A DNA stretch of 64,000 bases from Actinomadura sp. J1-007 (GTDB lineage Bacteria; Actinomycetota; Actinomycetes; Streptosporangiales; Streptosporangiaceae). Position numbers and translations under genes: made by a program. Positions 52,047-61,119 of this stretch are shown here, piece by piece. The stretch is from contig NZ_WING01000003.1 of assembly GCF_009793335.1 (NCBI RefSeq), forward strand, positions 62,001-126,000, in the 5' to 3' direction. The notes under the pieces are model-generated. The model had not been told where the DNA came from. It worked only from the letters and a program-made list of their open reading frames with translations, and searched no databases. Every line of letters starts with the position of its first letter. Within the stretch, counting starts at the first letter, position 1.

Positions 52047-53030
52047 TCACAGAGTGTTCTCAGGGAATCCAAGACATAGCCCGTTGCGGACTACACGAAT
52101 GGTGTAGCCGGGCCTGGGGCTGCTAACAGGTGTGAAAGAGAAGTCCTCTGCGCCCTTGTTCTCATCTCCGCAGTGATCGTTGAAAACATAGGCTCCGGGG
52201 GTCTCGCGTGCCTCGGAGATGCCCATGCAGCCCCGCCCGAACCCAGGGTGTTCGATGATGACGCGGTAGCGGGCGGATGCCTGTCGCTCCAGGGCCATTG
52301 GCGGGAACACCCGGGCGCACGAGGTCTGTAGGACGAGACCGCTGTTGGCGCCTCGACGCTCGGAGAGGCACAAACCCGAATGCGCTGCGCGAATGCGGTA
52401 CGGTCCCGCGACGGGCAGGCTCGGTGCCGGCGAGCGAGGCGAGGATTCGACGGAGGACGGGTCGTACGCCAGGCGGGCTTTCTGGCCGGAGGCCGCCCCA
52501 GGGTGAGGGGTGCTGGCTGTCGCGGTCAACATTAACGCGGCGCCCACCGTGCAGCATCCGGCGATCGAGGCCATACGGTGAGCAGCGGACGGTCGGCGCT
52601 GATCGGGGGTTCGGCCGCTCGGAGGAATGGTCGTCGAATCGGCCTGCGGGCGGGGACGACCGGTGGGCGGGGCCTTCTCGCCAGCAGAGCCCGCGCCATT
52701 CCCGTTGGCCGCTTCCCCCGCCAACGAGGGTGCGGCATCGCTCATCGCGATCCGGCGGCGCGCCAAGACCCAGGGTTCGAGGTCCTCCTCGGTGCCTCCA
52801 CAGGCGCGGGCGAATGACCGGACCTGTCCTTCTCGTGGCAGCCGAGGGCGAGCGGGGTTGAGCATGTCGGCGATGGTCGCGGCGGGCAGAACATCTCCGG
52901 CGGCCTGGACCCTCCGCTCCAATTCACGGTACGAGAATCCCGACCATGCCTTCAGTCGTCGCAGGTCGTTCTTGAAATCAGAGACGTCCTGCGGGCAGCG
53001 GGGAGAAGGAAAAGAATCCTCAGATCCCAT
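52047..53030 (-). CDS. XRE-type HTH protein with TM helix and beta-trefoil (ricin-like) exterior
   Basis: 327 residues. A cytoplasmic XRE-like head (DFKNDLRRLKAWSGFSYRELERRVQA, then DEEDLEPWVLAR-type helix) is followed by a Ser/Pro linker, one membrane helix (MASIAGCCTVGAALMLTATAS at about residue 155) and an outer part with YRIRAAHSGLCLSERRG and YTIRVVRNGLCLGF, QxW-like beta-trefoil repeats. Such proteins occur in streptomycetes as possible transmembrane sensors. The trefoil ends soon after its second or third repeat, so the C-terminus may be truncated. Confidence 0.7.
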   Translation of the reverse strand: MGSEDSFPSPRCPQDVSDFKNDLRRLKAWSGFSYRELERRVQAAGDVLPAATIADMLNPARPRLPREGQVRSFARACGGTEEDLEPWVLARRRIAMSDAAPSLAGEAANGNGAGSAGEKAPPTGRPRPQADSTTIPPSGRTPDQRRPSAAHRMASIAGCCTVGAALMLTATASTPHPGAASGQKARLAYDPSSVESSPRSPAPSLPVAGPYRIRAAHSGLCLSERRGANSGLVLQTSCARVFPPMALERQASARYRVIIEHPGFGRGCMGISEARETPGAYVFNDHCGDENKGAEDFSFTPVSSPRPGYTIRVVRNGLCLGFPENTL

Positions 53031-53320
53031 GGCAGTTCTTTCCGTCAGGGAATGACTCGAAGCACGTGCGGAACACTGCGCATCCTACCTGCGAGCTGCC
53101 CTTGATGGCCTGCGCCCGCATGGCCGCTCACACACGGTGGACTTCCCTGGCGCTGGGTCGTCACAGCCGCCCGCACTGGATTGTGACCTGCGAAAATACG
53201 TTCTCGGACAAGGTCGGTCAGGGGCCTACACGGCGAACCCTTCCCGTTCGTTCGCCCGGCGGTGAGGCTCGGGGCACCGACTCGGCAAGGAAACCGGGCA
53301 GACGAGCGCCAAAGGAGCCA

Positions 53321-53847
53321 ATGGAATCTTCCAGAACGAGAGCCGTGATATCAACTTCACTTACCGCCACGGCGTTGTTCATGCCGGGAGGCGCTCCGTC
53401 CGCCTCAGCGAATGCCACCAACTGCTTCGTCCACATGTATCCGCGGCAGCATCGTCTACAGCGGCGGCATCAAACGCGACTCCAAGGAGCTCCTGGAGGC
53501 GGAAGTGGACCTGCTCATGGACGGGTCCGCGGTGGCGGGGCACGATAGCCAACTGCTTCAGCGCGTCTTCCTGCTGGGCTACCGGGTTCTACCCGAACCG
53601 TGCCGGAAATCAACGCTGGTGCACACGGTTCGTCGCGACAAGTGTGGCGTTCGCGCAGCGATGCGAGGGCAGGGCTGGTAGGTGCGGACATCGGTCAGTG
53701 GCGGATACCTACCGGGACTGCTCAGGAACGTCGACCTGTTCCGACTTGAGACTTCATCCGAACAGAACGGGAGACCAGGCCTGGTGCGCGGTCGTCTCGG
53801 GCTTGGTCATCGACACCGCACGCAAGTGCGAGGCCAAGGGCTGGTGA
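53321..53847 (+). pseudogene. Secreted repeat protein, frameshifted
   Basis: AAAGGAG and ATG open a signal peptide (SRTRAVISTSLTATALFMPGG, cleavage near SASA). The product then moves to another frame as GSIVYSGGIKRDSKELLEAEVDLL and again to a third as GTIANCFSASSCWATGFYPNRAGNQRWC. The third frame has two related modules, YPNRAGNQRWC...FAQRCEGR and HPNRTGDQAWC...TARKCEAKGW. Two frame changes break one gene of about 175 residues. Function unknown; the Cys pairs suit an extracellular protein. Confidence 0.5.
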
Positions 53848-54241
53848 ACCATCCCGGCACCACGCCGGACACGTCACCTCATGCGGAGCCATTTATGCCG
53901 TTCACTGGCTCAAGGGCACACTGGTCGCCGTCGCCTTCGCCTTCGTCCCGTGCCGGACGCGGTGACGCTGCCGCGCCCCGCTGCCACCGCAGGGGCCCGC
54001 CGCGCGCGCTGTGGCGGGTGCGGGGGGCGGGCGTTCGGGCCCGCGATCGCCACTCCCGTCCGCGGAGTGCGCTGTTTCACACACCCCTATTGAGGTGCGC
54101 GAATATCGCTCCGTACGAACCCGTACGTTCTCGAACAGTCGGGAATCTTGTCGGCCGCGCAGCCGCGACTGAGCCTCATTACTGGCAGCGCAACTCCAAG
54201 CGCAGCGCCATCGAAGGCACCACCGGACGAATGGAGTCTGT
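53848..54241. other. Intergenic region, no gene recognised
   Basis: The 394 bases hold only short shadow frames and no strong hairpin. GGAG six bases before the next ATG is the only assigned signal. Confidence 0.4.
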
Positions 54242-54556
54242 ATGCGCACCCAACGCACCAAGGCCGCAGGGATCGCCCTTGCCCTGGCCGCGGCCGGGAC
54301 CGTCAGCTTGGCTGCGGCCCCCGTCGCTGTTGCGGCAGAGAGCAAGGCCGCCACTCCCGACTGCTACTCCACCAAGGGGCGGACGTGGGGCCGCGGCCAC
54401 TGCACCACACGCGGCAACTACCTGTGGAAGGTCGAGGTGTGGTGCACGCTGGGCGCCTCGAACTCGAGCGGCACGATGAGAGGACTGGGCTCCTCCCCCT
54501 ACGTCTACTGCCCGTGGGGCAGGGTCAACGCCGTGTCCATCACGCATCTGTCGTAG
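54242..54556 (+). CDS. Small secreted protein, four cysteines
   Basis: 104 residues. A clear signal peptide (RTKAAGIALALAAAGTVSLAAAPVAVAAE, cut near AVAA-ES) precedes a mature part of about 70 residues with DCYSTKGRTWGRGHCTTRG, VEVWCTLGA and YVYCPWGRV, probably two disulfides. Streptomycetes export many such proteins without known role. GGAG lies six bases before ATG, and a strong hairpin follows the stop. Confidence 0.7.
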   Translation: MRTQRTKAAGIALALAAAGTVSLAAAPVAVAAESKAATPDCYSTKGRTWGRGHCTTRGNYLWKVEVWCTLGASNSSGTMRGLGSSPYVYCPWGRVNAVSITHLS

Positions 54557-54562
54557 GAAGGA

Positions 54563-54595
54563 CGGTCCGCCCCTGCGGCAAGCAGGGGCGGACCG
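54563..54595. terminator. 14-bp perfect terminator hairpin
   Basis: CGGTCCGCCCCTGC pairs perfectly with GCAGGGGCGGACCG around a GGCAA loop, eight bases after the stop of the small secreted gene. One of the two strongest hairpins in the window. Confidence 0.88.
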
Positions 54596-54690
54596 CACCG
54601 GACGGCCGCACCTCGCTCGCGGTCGCACACCAAAACTTCCGGCTGGCCCGTCCTCTTCTGCATCGGCGGCACCCACCACGGAATGCTGAT

Positions 54691-55038
54691 CTACCGCTGA
54701 TCCGACTTGAAGTACCGGCCCGCGAACAGAAGACACGGCCAGACCGACCCCTGAGCCAGACCAACCCGGGCGCCGACGGGACACCGCGACGCCCCCGCCG
54801 GGCAAGGCATCGACGCCGTCCGTCCCATCCGCGACCAGATCCGCACCCGCATCGAAAAGTTCGCCATCGAACTCACCGGCTGACCCCGACTCGCCGACCG
54901 CCAAGGGGACCTGCCGCGCGAGACGCAGACGCCCGGGCCCGCCGGGCGAGCGCGCCGGACTCGAACTGCGGCAAACTGCGCAGCCCCAAACGCCAGCACG
55001 ACCCAGAGCAGGGAAATGACCAGCGCGGCGATCGCCAC
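54691..55038 (-). pseudogene. Small membrane protein, probably only its N-terminus
   Basis: GGAGG lies five bases before a GTG that opens VAIAALVISLLWVVLAFGAAQFA, a membrane helix, then a basic RVRRARPAG. The remainder is low-complexity Arg/Ser/Pro sequence running across the arsC scar on the other strand and is not convincing. Likely a relic; function unknown. Confidence 0.3.
54788..54883 (+). pseudogene. Arsenate reductase (ArsC, LMW-PTP type), C-terminal scar
   Basis: DAPAGQGIDAVRPIRDQIRTRIEKF, IELTG and TGA match the last helix of low-molecular-weight phosphatase-type ArsC (DPAGxGxxAVRPIRDEIxxRV). The catalytic N-terminus is absent and no start precedes it. Its neighbours, a CmtR-like sensor and a CDF transporter, fit a former metal-resistance cluster. 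Confidence 0.55.
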
Positions 55039-55084
55039 GTTGTCCTCCGAGTTCGTTGAGGGGAAAGCAGGTCAAGGGACGCGA

Positions 55085-55809
55085 TCAGGAGCAGCAGACG
55101 CACCCGGGCGGGCAGGACAGGCAGTCGGCGTCGGCGCCGGTGGCCGCCGCGGCGGCGGTGGACCCGGCCGCGGCGGGGACGGCGCAGCAGGTGTCGCCGC
55201 GCCAGGCTTCGCGCCCTTCCTTGACCGCGACGGCGGCGATGACCAGCGCTGCGACCGGGTCGGCCCAGGTCCAGCCGAACAGGCTGTTGACCGCCAGGCC
55301 GACCAGCAGCACGCCCGACAGGTAGGTGCACAGCAGGGTCTGCTTGGAGTCGGCGACCGCGCTGGCCGAGCCCAGCTCGCGGCCCGCCCGCCGCTGCGCG
55401 TGCGAGAGGAACGGCATGATCACCAGGCTGAGCGCGGCCAGCACCAGGCCGGGGGTGGAGTGTCCGGCCTCGCCCCCGCCGACCAGCGCTCGGACCGAGT
55501 CGGCGGCCACGTAGGCGGCGAGCGCGAAGAACGAGACCGCGATGATCCGCAGCGCCCGCTTCTCGCGCCGCTCGACCAGCTCGGGGTCCGGGCCGAGAAC
55601 TGCCAGGCGACCGCGGCCGCGGAGGCGACCTCGATCACCGAGTCCAGGCCGAACGCCACCAACGCGCCCGAGGACGCCACCGTCCCGACGCTGATCGCGA
55701 CGCCGGCCTCGCCCAGGTTGTAGGCGATGGTGGCGGCCACCAGCAGGCGCACCCGGCGGGCCAGTACCGCCCGGCGCCGCGGCGAGGGCCCCAGCGACAG
55801 GGCCGTCAT
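55085..55809 (-). pseudogene. CDF-type cation efflux protein with Cys-rich tail, single frameshift
   Basis: TALSLGPSPRRRAVLARRVRLLVAATIAYNLGEAGVAI and LVAFGLDSVIEVASAAAVAWQF, with the helix 2 FxxDS metal-site region, are in one frame. Near 55595 the frame changes to GPDPELVERREKRALRIIAVSFFALAAYV and continues with the other helices. The C-terminus has CLSCPPGCVCCS, an unusual Cys cluster. One lost base explains the shift. Its ATG overlaps the TGA of the ArsR gene (ATGA), so the two are one operon for metal efflux. Confidence 0.75.
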
Positions 55810-56186
55810 GACCGCCCCGCCCCCGCGGTCTGCGGTGCGCAGGCCCCGACCTGGCCGGTGCCGGTGGCGCCGTAGGTGGGGCACAGCGCCACGGCGCGGC
55901 CGGTCGCGGCCAGCAGGTGCTCGGCCGCGCGCAGCAGATCCAGCAGTTCAGGGGCGGCGATGAAGTAGAACGACTGACGGCCCTCGGCGCGGTAGGCGAC
56001 CAGCTTGCAGCCGCGCAGGCAGCCCAGATGCTTGGACACCGTCGACTGCGCCAGCCCCAGCTCGCGGGTCAGGTCCACCACCCGCGCCTCCCCCCGCGCC
56101 AGCCGCTGCACGATCGACAGCCGCACCGGATCGGCCAGCGAGTGGAACAACGCCGCCGCCGGCGCCAGCCCGTCCAACGAAGTCAT
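55806..56186 (-). CDS. cmtR: ArsR/SmtB metal sensor, CmtR-like
   Basis: 126 residues. Winged helix: ALFHSLADPVRLSIVQRLARGEARVVDLTRELGLAQSTVSKHLGCLRGCKLVAYRAEGRQSFYF. The two cysteines in GCLRGC and a third downstream in ALCPTYG correspond in spacing to the Cys57/Cys61/Cys102 Cd(II)/Pb(II) site of CmtR. The ATG used (MTSLDGL) leaves the upstream palindrome outside the gene; an ATG eight codons upstream would run through it. It precedes and overlaps the efflux gene, which it should de-repress on metal exposure. Confidence 0.8.
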   Translation of the reverse strand: MTSLDGLAPAAALFHSLADPVRLSIVQRLARGEARVVDLTRELGLAQSTVSKHLGCLRGCKLVAYRAEGRQSFYFIAAPELLDLLRAAEHLLAATGRAVALCPTYGATGTGQVGACAPQTAGAGRS

Positions 56187-56207
56187 TCCACAATCAGAAT
56201 CAATCGC

Positions 56208-56224
56208 CATATCGTGATGATATG
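56208..56224. promoter_or_regulatory. ArsR/CmtR operator candidate
   Basis: CATATC-GTGAT-GATATG is a perfect 6-bp inverted repeat of the ATATC/GATAT type bound by ArsR/SmtB repressors. It lies 22 bases before the chosen start of the sensor gene. Confidence 0.55.
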
Positions 56225-56410
56225 CCGGGATGGGGATTAGTCGTCAAGGGTGGGGCGTGCCGCCGGCCCTCCGGGAGAAGTACCTCTCCAGCTTCACCCG
56301 CGAGGGGTCTCGTGGAACGACTCGTACCGGCCGGGAGGGAGAGTTCGGCCGTCAGAAGCGGCGGACGAATCTCCCCCTCCTTTCCCACGCGGTCGGTCCG
56401 GCGACGGCTG

Positions 56411-57364
56411 CTACATGGCGTGCTCCCAACTGCCGCGCGTGTCGACGTCCGCCGCGTCCGCCAGCGCCTCCAGCTCTGCGATCTCCTCGTCGGCGAGCTC
56501 GATGCCGCGAGCTCGGACCAGCCCGTCGATGTAACTCGCCTTCGTGACCCCGATGATCGGGGTGGCCCCCTTGGCGATGGCCCAGGCGGTGGCGACGTCG
56601 GCGGCGGACGCGCCTCGGTCCTCGCCGATCGCCCGCATCCTGTCCGTCAGCGTCTGAAGCTGGGGCAGGATGCCGTTGTAGACGGCCGCCCGGCTGCTGC
56701 CCTCCGGCAACGGATGGGCCGGGCTGTACCTGCCGGTCAGCGCCCCTTGCTCAAGGACCATGTAGGAGAAGAACCGCACGTCGTGCTCGCGGCAGTGGTC
56801 GAGAATGCCCGCGCGCTCAGAGCTCCGGTACAGGAGGCTGTAGTGGTTCTGGACCGCCTCCACACGGAAGCCGGCCTCGCCGAGGATCTGATCGGCGAGA
56901 GCGATCTCTTTCAGGTTGTGGTTCGAGACGCCGACATGCTTGATCCTGCCGCTTTCCAGCAGCGGAATCAGAAGCGGCGTCCAACGGGCCACGTCGGCGG
57001 GGTTGTGGATCCAGTACAGATCTACGTAGTCGGTGCCCATCCGGTCGAGGCTCTGCTCCAGCATGTCCGCGACCGGATCGTCGCCGTCGCCCGCGATCTG
57101 CGGGGTGAACTTCGTCGACAGCTGGTACTCGCTCCGGTCGTAGCCCTTCAGCGCCTGAGCGAGCACCGTCTCCGAGTGGCCCATGCCGTACACCACCGCG
57201 GTGTCCCACAGGGTGAAGCCGTTCGATTGCGCTTTCTCGACGACCTCTCGCAGGCCGGGCGCGGTCAGCTGACTGCCGAAATAGCCGTCGCCCAGCTCGC
57301 CGCTGTCTCCCCAGGCCCACGTGCCCAGCGCCACCGCCGGAGCTGTCAGCGTCTTGCTCGTCAT
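56411..57364 (-). CDS. Aldo/keto reductase
   Basis: 317 residues. VALGTWAWGDSGELGDGYFG at the N-terminus, the catalytic Asp and Tyr in FTLWDTAVVYGMGHSE, the Lys in LSTKFTPQ and the His in YVDLYWIHNPAD make up the AKR tetrad. VAEAVQNHYSLLYR- and AWAIAKGATPIIGVTKASYID-type segments follow. GGAGG lies eight bases before ATG. It is divergent from an MmyB-type regulator, a frequent pair. Confidence 0.88.
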   Translation of the reverse strand: MTSKTLTAPAVALGTWAWGDSGELGDGYFGSQLTAPGLREVVEKAQSNGFTLWDTAVVYGMGHSETVLAQALKGYDRSEYQLSTKFTPQIAGDGDDPVADMLEQSLDRMGTDYVDLYWIHNPADVARWTPLLIPLLESGRIKHVGVSNHNLKEIALADQILGEAGFRVEAVQNHYSLLYRSSERAGILDHCREHDVRFFSYMVLEQGALTGRYSPAHPLPEGSSRAAVYNGILPQLQTLTDRMRAIGEDRGASAADVATAWAIAKGATPIIGVTKASYIDGLVRARGIELADEEIAELEALADAADVDTRGSWEHAM

Positions 57365-57692
57365 GTCCCCTACCTCCATTGCATGTTCTTCGGCCGTGGC
57401 GCCTTGTGGTGAACGCCCCGGTCGGCCGCGGCGTCAACCGGCTCGGCAGGCGCAGTGTCGGCATCGCCGTCAGCGGTGCCTTGACGATCACCCCGACCGC
57501 GAAGACGGTGCGCCGGCCCTGCTGCGGCTCGCCAGGGCCGTCGATAACGTCCCGCAGTCGTGCTCATTTCTCATCACCACTCGGATCGTTCGATCCCAGG
57601 AGACCGCGATCGCCGCCACCGGAGAAGGTCGCGCTTATGGGGGTATGACCTCGACCCCCCTCGCGCTGGGACCAGCGGATACCGTGAATGAC

Positions 57693-58616
57693 ATGGATCA
57701 GCAGCCCGGACACCGCGACGAGATCCGGCACTTCCTCGCCAGCCGGCGCGCCAAGATCACCCCGGCGCAGGTCGGACTGCCGACCAGCGCCCGGCGCAGG
57801 GTCGCCGGGCTGCGGCGCGAGGAGGTCGCCGTCCTCGCCGGCGTGAGCACGGAGTGGTACACGCGGCTGGAGAAGGGCCACATCGGCGGCGTGTCCGAAG
57901 ACGTCCTTGACGCGGTCGCTCGCGCCCTGCGACTGGACCACGACGAACGCACCTATCTGTTCGACCTGGCCCGGTCATCGCGGCCCGCGAGCCGTACGCC
58001 GTCGCGTCGCAGGGACGTCGAGGTCCCGCCCCAGGTCCAGTGGCTGCTCGACTCCATGACGATGTCCTCGGCGTTCGTACGCAACGGCCGCACAGACGTC
58101 GTCGCCAGCAACTCCCTGGCCCGAGCCCTGTACGCGCCGATGTTCGACAGCGCCACCACCGACCAGCGCGGCCGCCCCAACATCGCCCGCTACGTCTTCC
58201 TCGACCCCGGCGCACCTGACTTCTTCGTCGACTGGGACGCCGCCGGCAATGCCACCGCCGCCCTGCTGCGCGCCGAGGCCGGGCGCGAGCCCCGCGACCG
58301 GGCCCTGCGCGAACTCGTCGGCGAGCTGTCCACCCTCAGCCCCGAGTTCCGCGGCCTGTGGGCCGCGCACGACGTCCTGATCCGCCACGACGGCATCAAA
58401 CGGCTCCAGCACCCCGACGTCGGCCACCTGGAACTGACCTTCCAGTCCCTCGACCTGCCCCTCCCCGGCCGAGCCGTGCACGACCTGATCACATACACCG
58501 CCGAACCCGGCACCGCATCCGAAGACCGGCTCAAACTCCTCGCCAGCTGGGCGGCCACGACGCAATCTCGGGCAGCAGAGTCCACCCGCGACTCCCCTCG
58601 GCCCGGGTCGCTCTGA
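57693..58616 (+). CDS. XRE/MmyB-type helix-turn-helix regulator
   Basis: 307 residues. HTH: RDEIRHFLASRRAKITPAQVGLP, RRVAGLRREEVAVLAGVSTEWYTRLEKGHIGGVSEDVLDAVARAL. The C-terminal MmyB-like ligand domain contains WLLDSMTMSSAFVRNGRTDVVASNSLARALYAPMF, ARYVFLDPGAPDFFVDW and HPDVGHLELTFQSLDLP. ATG preferred; a GTG three codons upstream is possible. It probably controls the divergent aldo/keto reductase. It is homologous to the frameshifted gene before the amidase. Confidence 0.88.
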   Translation: MDQQPGHRDEIRHFLASRRAKITPAQVGLPTSARRRVAGLRREEVAVLAGVSTEWYTRLEKGHIGGVSEDVLDAVARALRLDHDERTYLFDLARSSRPASRTPSRRRDVEVPPQVQWLLDSMTMSSAFVRNGRTDVVASNSLARALYAPMFDSATTDQRGRPNIARYVFLDPGAPDFFVDWDAAGNATAALLRAEAGREPRDRALRELVGELSTLSPEFRGLWAAHDVLIRHDGIKRLQHPDVGHLELTFQSLDLPLPGRAVHDLITYTAEPGTASEDRLKLLASWAATTQSRAAESTRDSPRPGSL

Positions 58617-58736
58617 TCCGTCGCGGTCCCCCCCGGGCGAGGGTGTTCAAGGGCCCGTAGCCGGCGTCAGCGCTGATCCGCCAGCCGTTCTGGTCAGGCA
58701 GGTCACCCAGAGCGGGTCGGTAGAAGATCCCAAGTT

Positions 58737-59565
58737 GCAGCGGAACTGGAAACGATCTGGGGCGAACTGCTCGGGCCGGAGCCGGGCCCCGTCCCCGACG
58801 ACATCGGCTTCCTGCGCGGGGCGGGGACTCGGTGCTGGCCGTGCGGATGTCAGCGCTACTCCGCAAACGGCTCGCGGTCGAACTGGCGCCGGCGGACGTG
58901 ACGGTGGAAAGCACCCTGGCGGAGCTGCCGGCGCTGGTGGCGTGGCGGTCGGACGGACCTGCGCGGGCGCTGCCGGTCGACATCGAGCGCCGCGCCGCCC
59001 TGGACGCCCGTTCCCCTGCTGCCGTTGCAGCAGGGCATGTGGGAGCTTGTCGTAGTACCCGGCGCACTTCTACGCCGACGTGGCGCTCACCGGAACGGAC
59101 CGAGGAAGAGGCCGCAGCAGCGCTGCGGGACGCGCTGCGGCGGCTCGCACTCCACCCGTGCTGCGCACCCGGGTCATTCGGGACGGCATGCAGCGCGTGC
59201 CGCCGCCCGACGCACCCGGCACCGTTCCGCGGTTCGGCGTGCCGGCCTGCGCGAGGCGGACGAGACCGAGGTGGACGCCACGATGCAGGCTGTACGGGCC
59301 GAGATGAGCACCACCGGGACCGATCCGCTCACCGGTCCCGGGATCGACGTGCGTCTCAGCCTGCTGCCGGGCGGGCGCGGACGGCTGCACACCGCAATAA
59401 GCAGGGTCACCCTGGGCGACTGGTCGGCGACGCTGTTGAACCGCGAGCTGCTGGCCTTCGCCGCAGACTGAAACGCGGTGTCTGCACCGCTCGACGCGGA
59501 CCTCGGCGACTACGTCGTCGCGCAGGAGAGGCTGCGGGAGTCGGAGGCGTGGCGCGCGGCCCGGA
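58737..59565 (+). pseudogene. NRPS relic: carrier protein plus condensation domain
   Basis: Several frames in order give a carrier domain (AELETIWGELLGPEPGPVPDDIGF then GDSVLAVRMSALLRKRL, whose GDS serine is the phosphopantetheine site). A condensation domain follows (PLLPLQQGMWELV, PAHFYADVALTG, ALRDALRRLAL, PVLRTRVIRDGMQRV, and LHTAISRVTLGDWSATLLNRELLAFAAD). The HHxxxDG motif is degenerate (ISRVTLGD), and at least five frame changes and internal stops occur. This is a decayed nonribosomal peptide synthetase fragment with no flanking modules. Confidence 0.65.
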
Positions 59566-59566
59566 A

Positions 59567-60334
59567 TCAATTGTCGGACACGGCCGTGGCTGTGAAATGG
59601 AAGTCTCGATGGACGGGCTTGCCGTTGTCGTCGCCCGTGCTGACGACGGCGTGCGTGGTGGCGACCTCGACGACATGAGCGTTGGCGCGCGGCCGGTACG
59701 GGCCGAAGATGGTGGCTACGACGATGGGCAGTTCGAGGAACGCGGTACTGAACGTGACCTTGAATGTGCCCTTGTTGGTGGCAGGGTCGATCTTGGCCAC
59801 CGTGAAGCCGTTGCCCGCGACCCGGTGGCCCTGCCTGTTGACGCTGCCGCGCACGACGGTGGGACCCCGCCCGCCGGGCTGAAGGTACAGGAGATACCCG
59901 CCCTCGCTGCCCAGGAAGATCCGCGCCGATCCTTCTAGCCCAACGAGTTCGACCTTCCTGCCCTTGCTGCTCTCGACGACGACTCTTACATGCTCTAGGC
60001 ACCAGTCGTCCTCACCGGGGTCGCTCGCGTTGGGTATGGGATAGAAACGGATGTACACGGGATAGGAGTGGACGTCCGCCATCGTGCGAGTCGTCGGGTC
60101 GTTGGCCGCAGCGGATGTGACAGTGGCGCCCTGGCCGAAGACGAACGTCTCGGTCGAGCCGGCTTCCAGCGTGCTTCCTTCGCGGCGGGAACAGCGCAGT
60201 TCACGGCCCGCAAGGCCGAGAAAGACCCGACTGCCGTGCGCTGTCTGGGGCTCGACGCGGTCGAGTATCTTGGCGGCGTCCTCCTTCTTGCTCGTCCGGA
60301 GTGCGACGGTCACTTTTTTGATCATTTTTGTCAT
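59567..60334 (-). CDS. Uncharacterised protein with beta-sandwich C-terminal module
   Basis: 255 residues, function not recognised. The middle (YPVYIRFYPIPNASDPGEDDWCLEHVRVVVESSKGRKVELVG) looks like a PLAT/lipoxygenase-type beta domain. The end (GFTVAKIDPATNKGTFKVTFSTAFLELPIVVATIF, then AVVSTGDDNGKPVHRDFHFTATAV) is like the receptor-binding beta modules of phage tail fibres and lectins. There is no signal peptide. AAGGGG lies eight bases before ATG. It abuts the NRPS relic and is probably a later insertion. Confidence 0.5.
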   Translation of the reverse strand: MTKMIKKVTVALRTSKKEDAAKILDRVEPQTAHGSRVFLGLAGRELRCSRREGSTLEAGSTETFVFGQGATVTSAAANDPTTRTMADVHSYPVYIRFYPIPNASDPGEDDWCLEHVRVVVESSKGRKVELVGLEGSARIFLGSEGGYLLYLQPGGRGPTVVRGSVNRQGHRVAGNGFTVAKIDPATNKGTFKVTFSTAFLELPIVVATIFGPYRPRANAHVVEVATTHAVVSTGDDNGKPVHRDFHFTATAVSDN

Positions 60335-61119
60335 GTGCTGGCCCCTTTCTGGCGCTCGTCACCGCCGGCGGCGGGCGTAGCCCTTCAATTCGGCACCCGC
60401 AAGCCGGATCGGATTGGCTGGAAACTCGCTAACTAACCACACCTGACTCAGTAAGTAGTGTCACCTGTAACAAGATCCATTGCAGCCGTTAGAACGACCA
60501 CAAGCGGTCACGAGGCATCTACCGGACTGGGTTGATGATGAATGCTGAATAGGCTGCACGCGAAAAGCGCCTGTTGAACTGCCACGGGCCCTTTCCATCC
60601 TGCGGCGACGGACCGTTGGTCGCAGTCCCCGAGGGCTGGGCGGGGCGTTCGCGCGATGTGCTTGTGACTGTGGTGCGGTCTGGGGCTCGCGTTCGCGGAC
60701 CTCGTCGGAGTGTGGTTCGTGTCGCCGTATGTCTACGACAACCGCGACGGGCCTGTACGAGCAGTTGGCCGCTGGTCGGGCAACGAGTGGTCTCAGGATG
60801 TTCGGCTAGTGCGGGGAGCAGCCAGCCAGCGTGGCCGCCGACAGCCGACCGCGCTGGCGCAGCAGCAGCACCAGTGAGCCCAGCCGATCGGCGTGCTTCC
60901 GAGAACTCTACGGAATACACGACACAGGATGTCGTGATTCGTTGGGACGCTTAACGGAGTGATCTTTCAGCTTCCCTGAGCGGTCACTCCATACGGTCTG
61001 GGCGCGCAGGTAGTTCCCGCAGGCCGAACGTCGGTGGTCTAGCGCTGCCTGGTTCGGGCGCCTGTCGGTGTCCGCTTCTGCGATCCCAGTCGTTATTCAC
61101 CTACACAAAGGAGTATCAG
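60335..61119. other. Intergenic region, weak coding signal only
   Basis: No gene could be supported over 785 bases. One stretch near 60680-60860 on the plus strand reads GLAFADLVGVWFVSPYVYDNRDG, then VRAVGRWSGNEWSQDV, which is protein-like but lacks a start and family match, so it may be a relic. GTAAGTAGTGTCACCTGTAAC near 60453 is AT-rich and may hold the promoter of the leftward gene. Confidence 0.35.

Noticed and set aside
60574..60954. 126-codon plus-strand frame in the 785-base gap
   Set aside because: Ser/Arg-rich, no motif, no ribosome site; a different frame there looks more protein-like but has no start.
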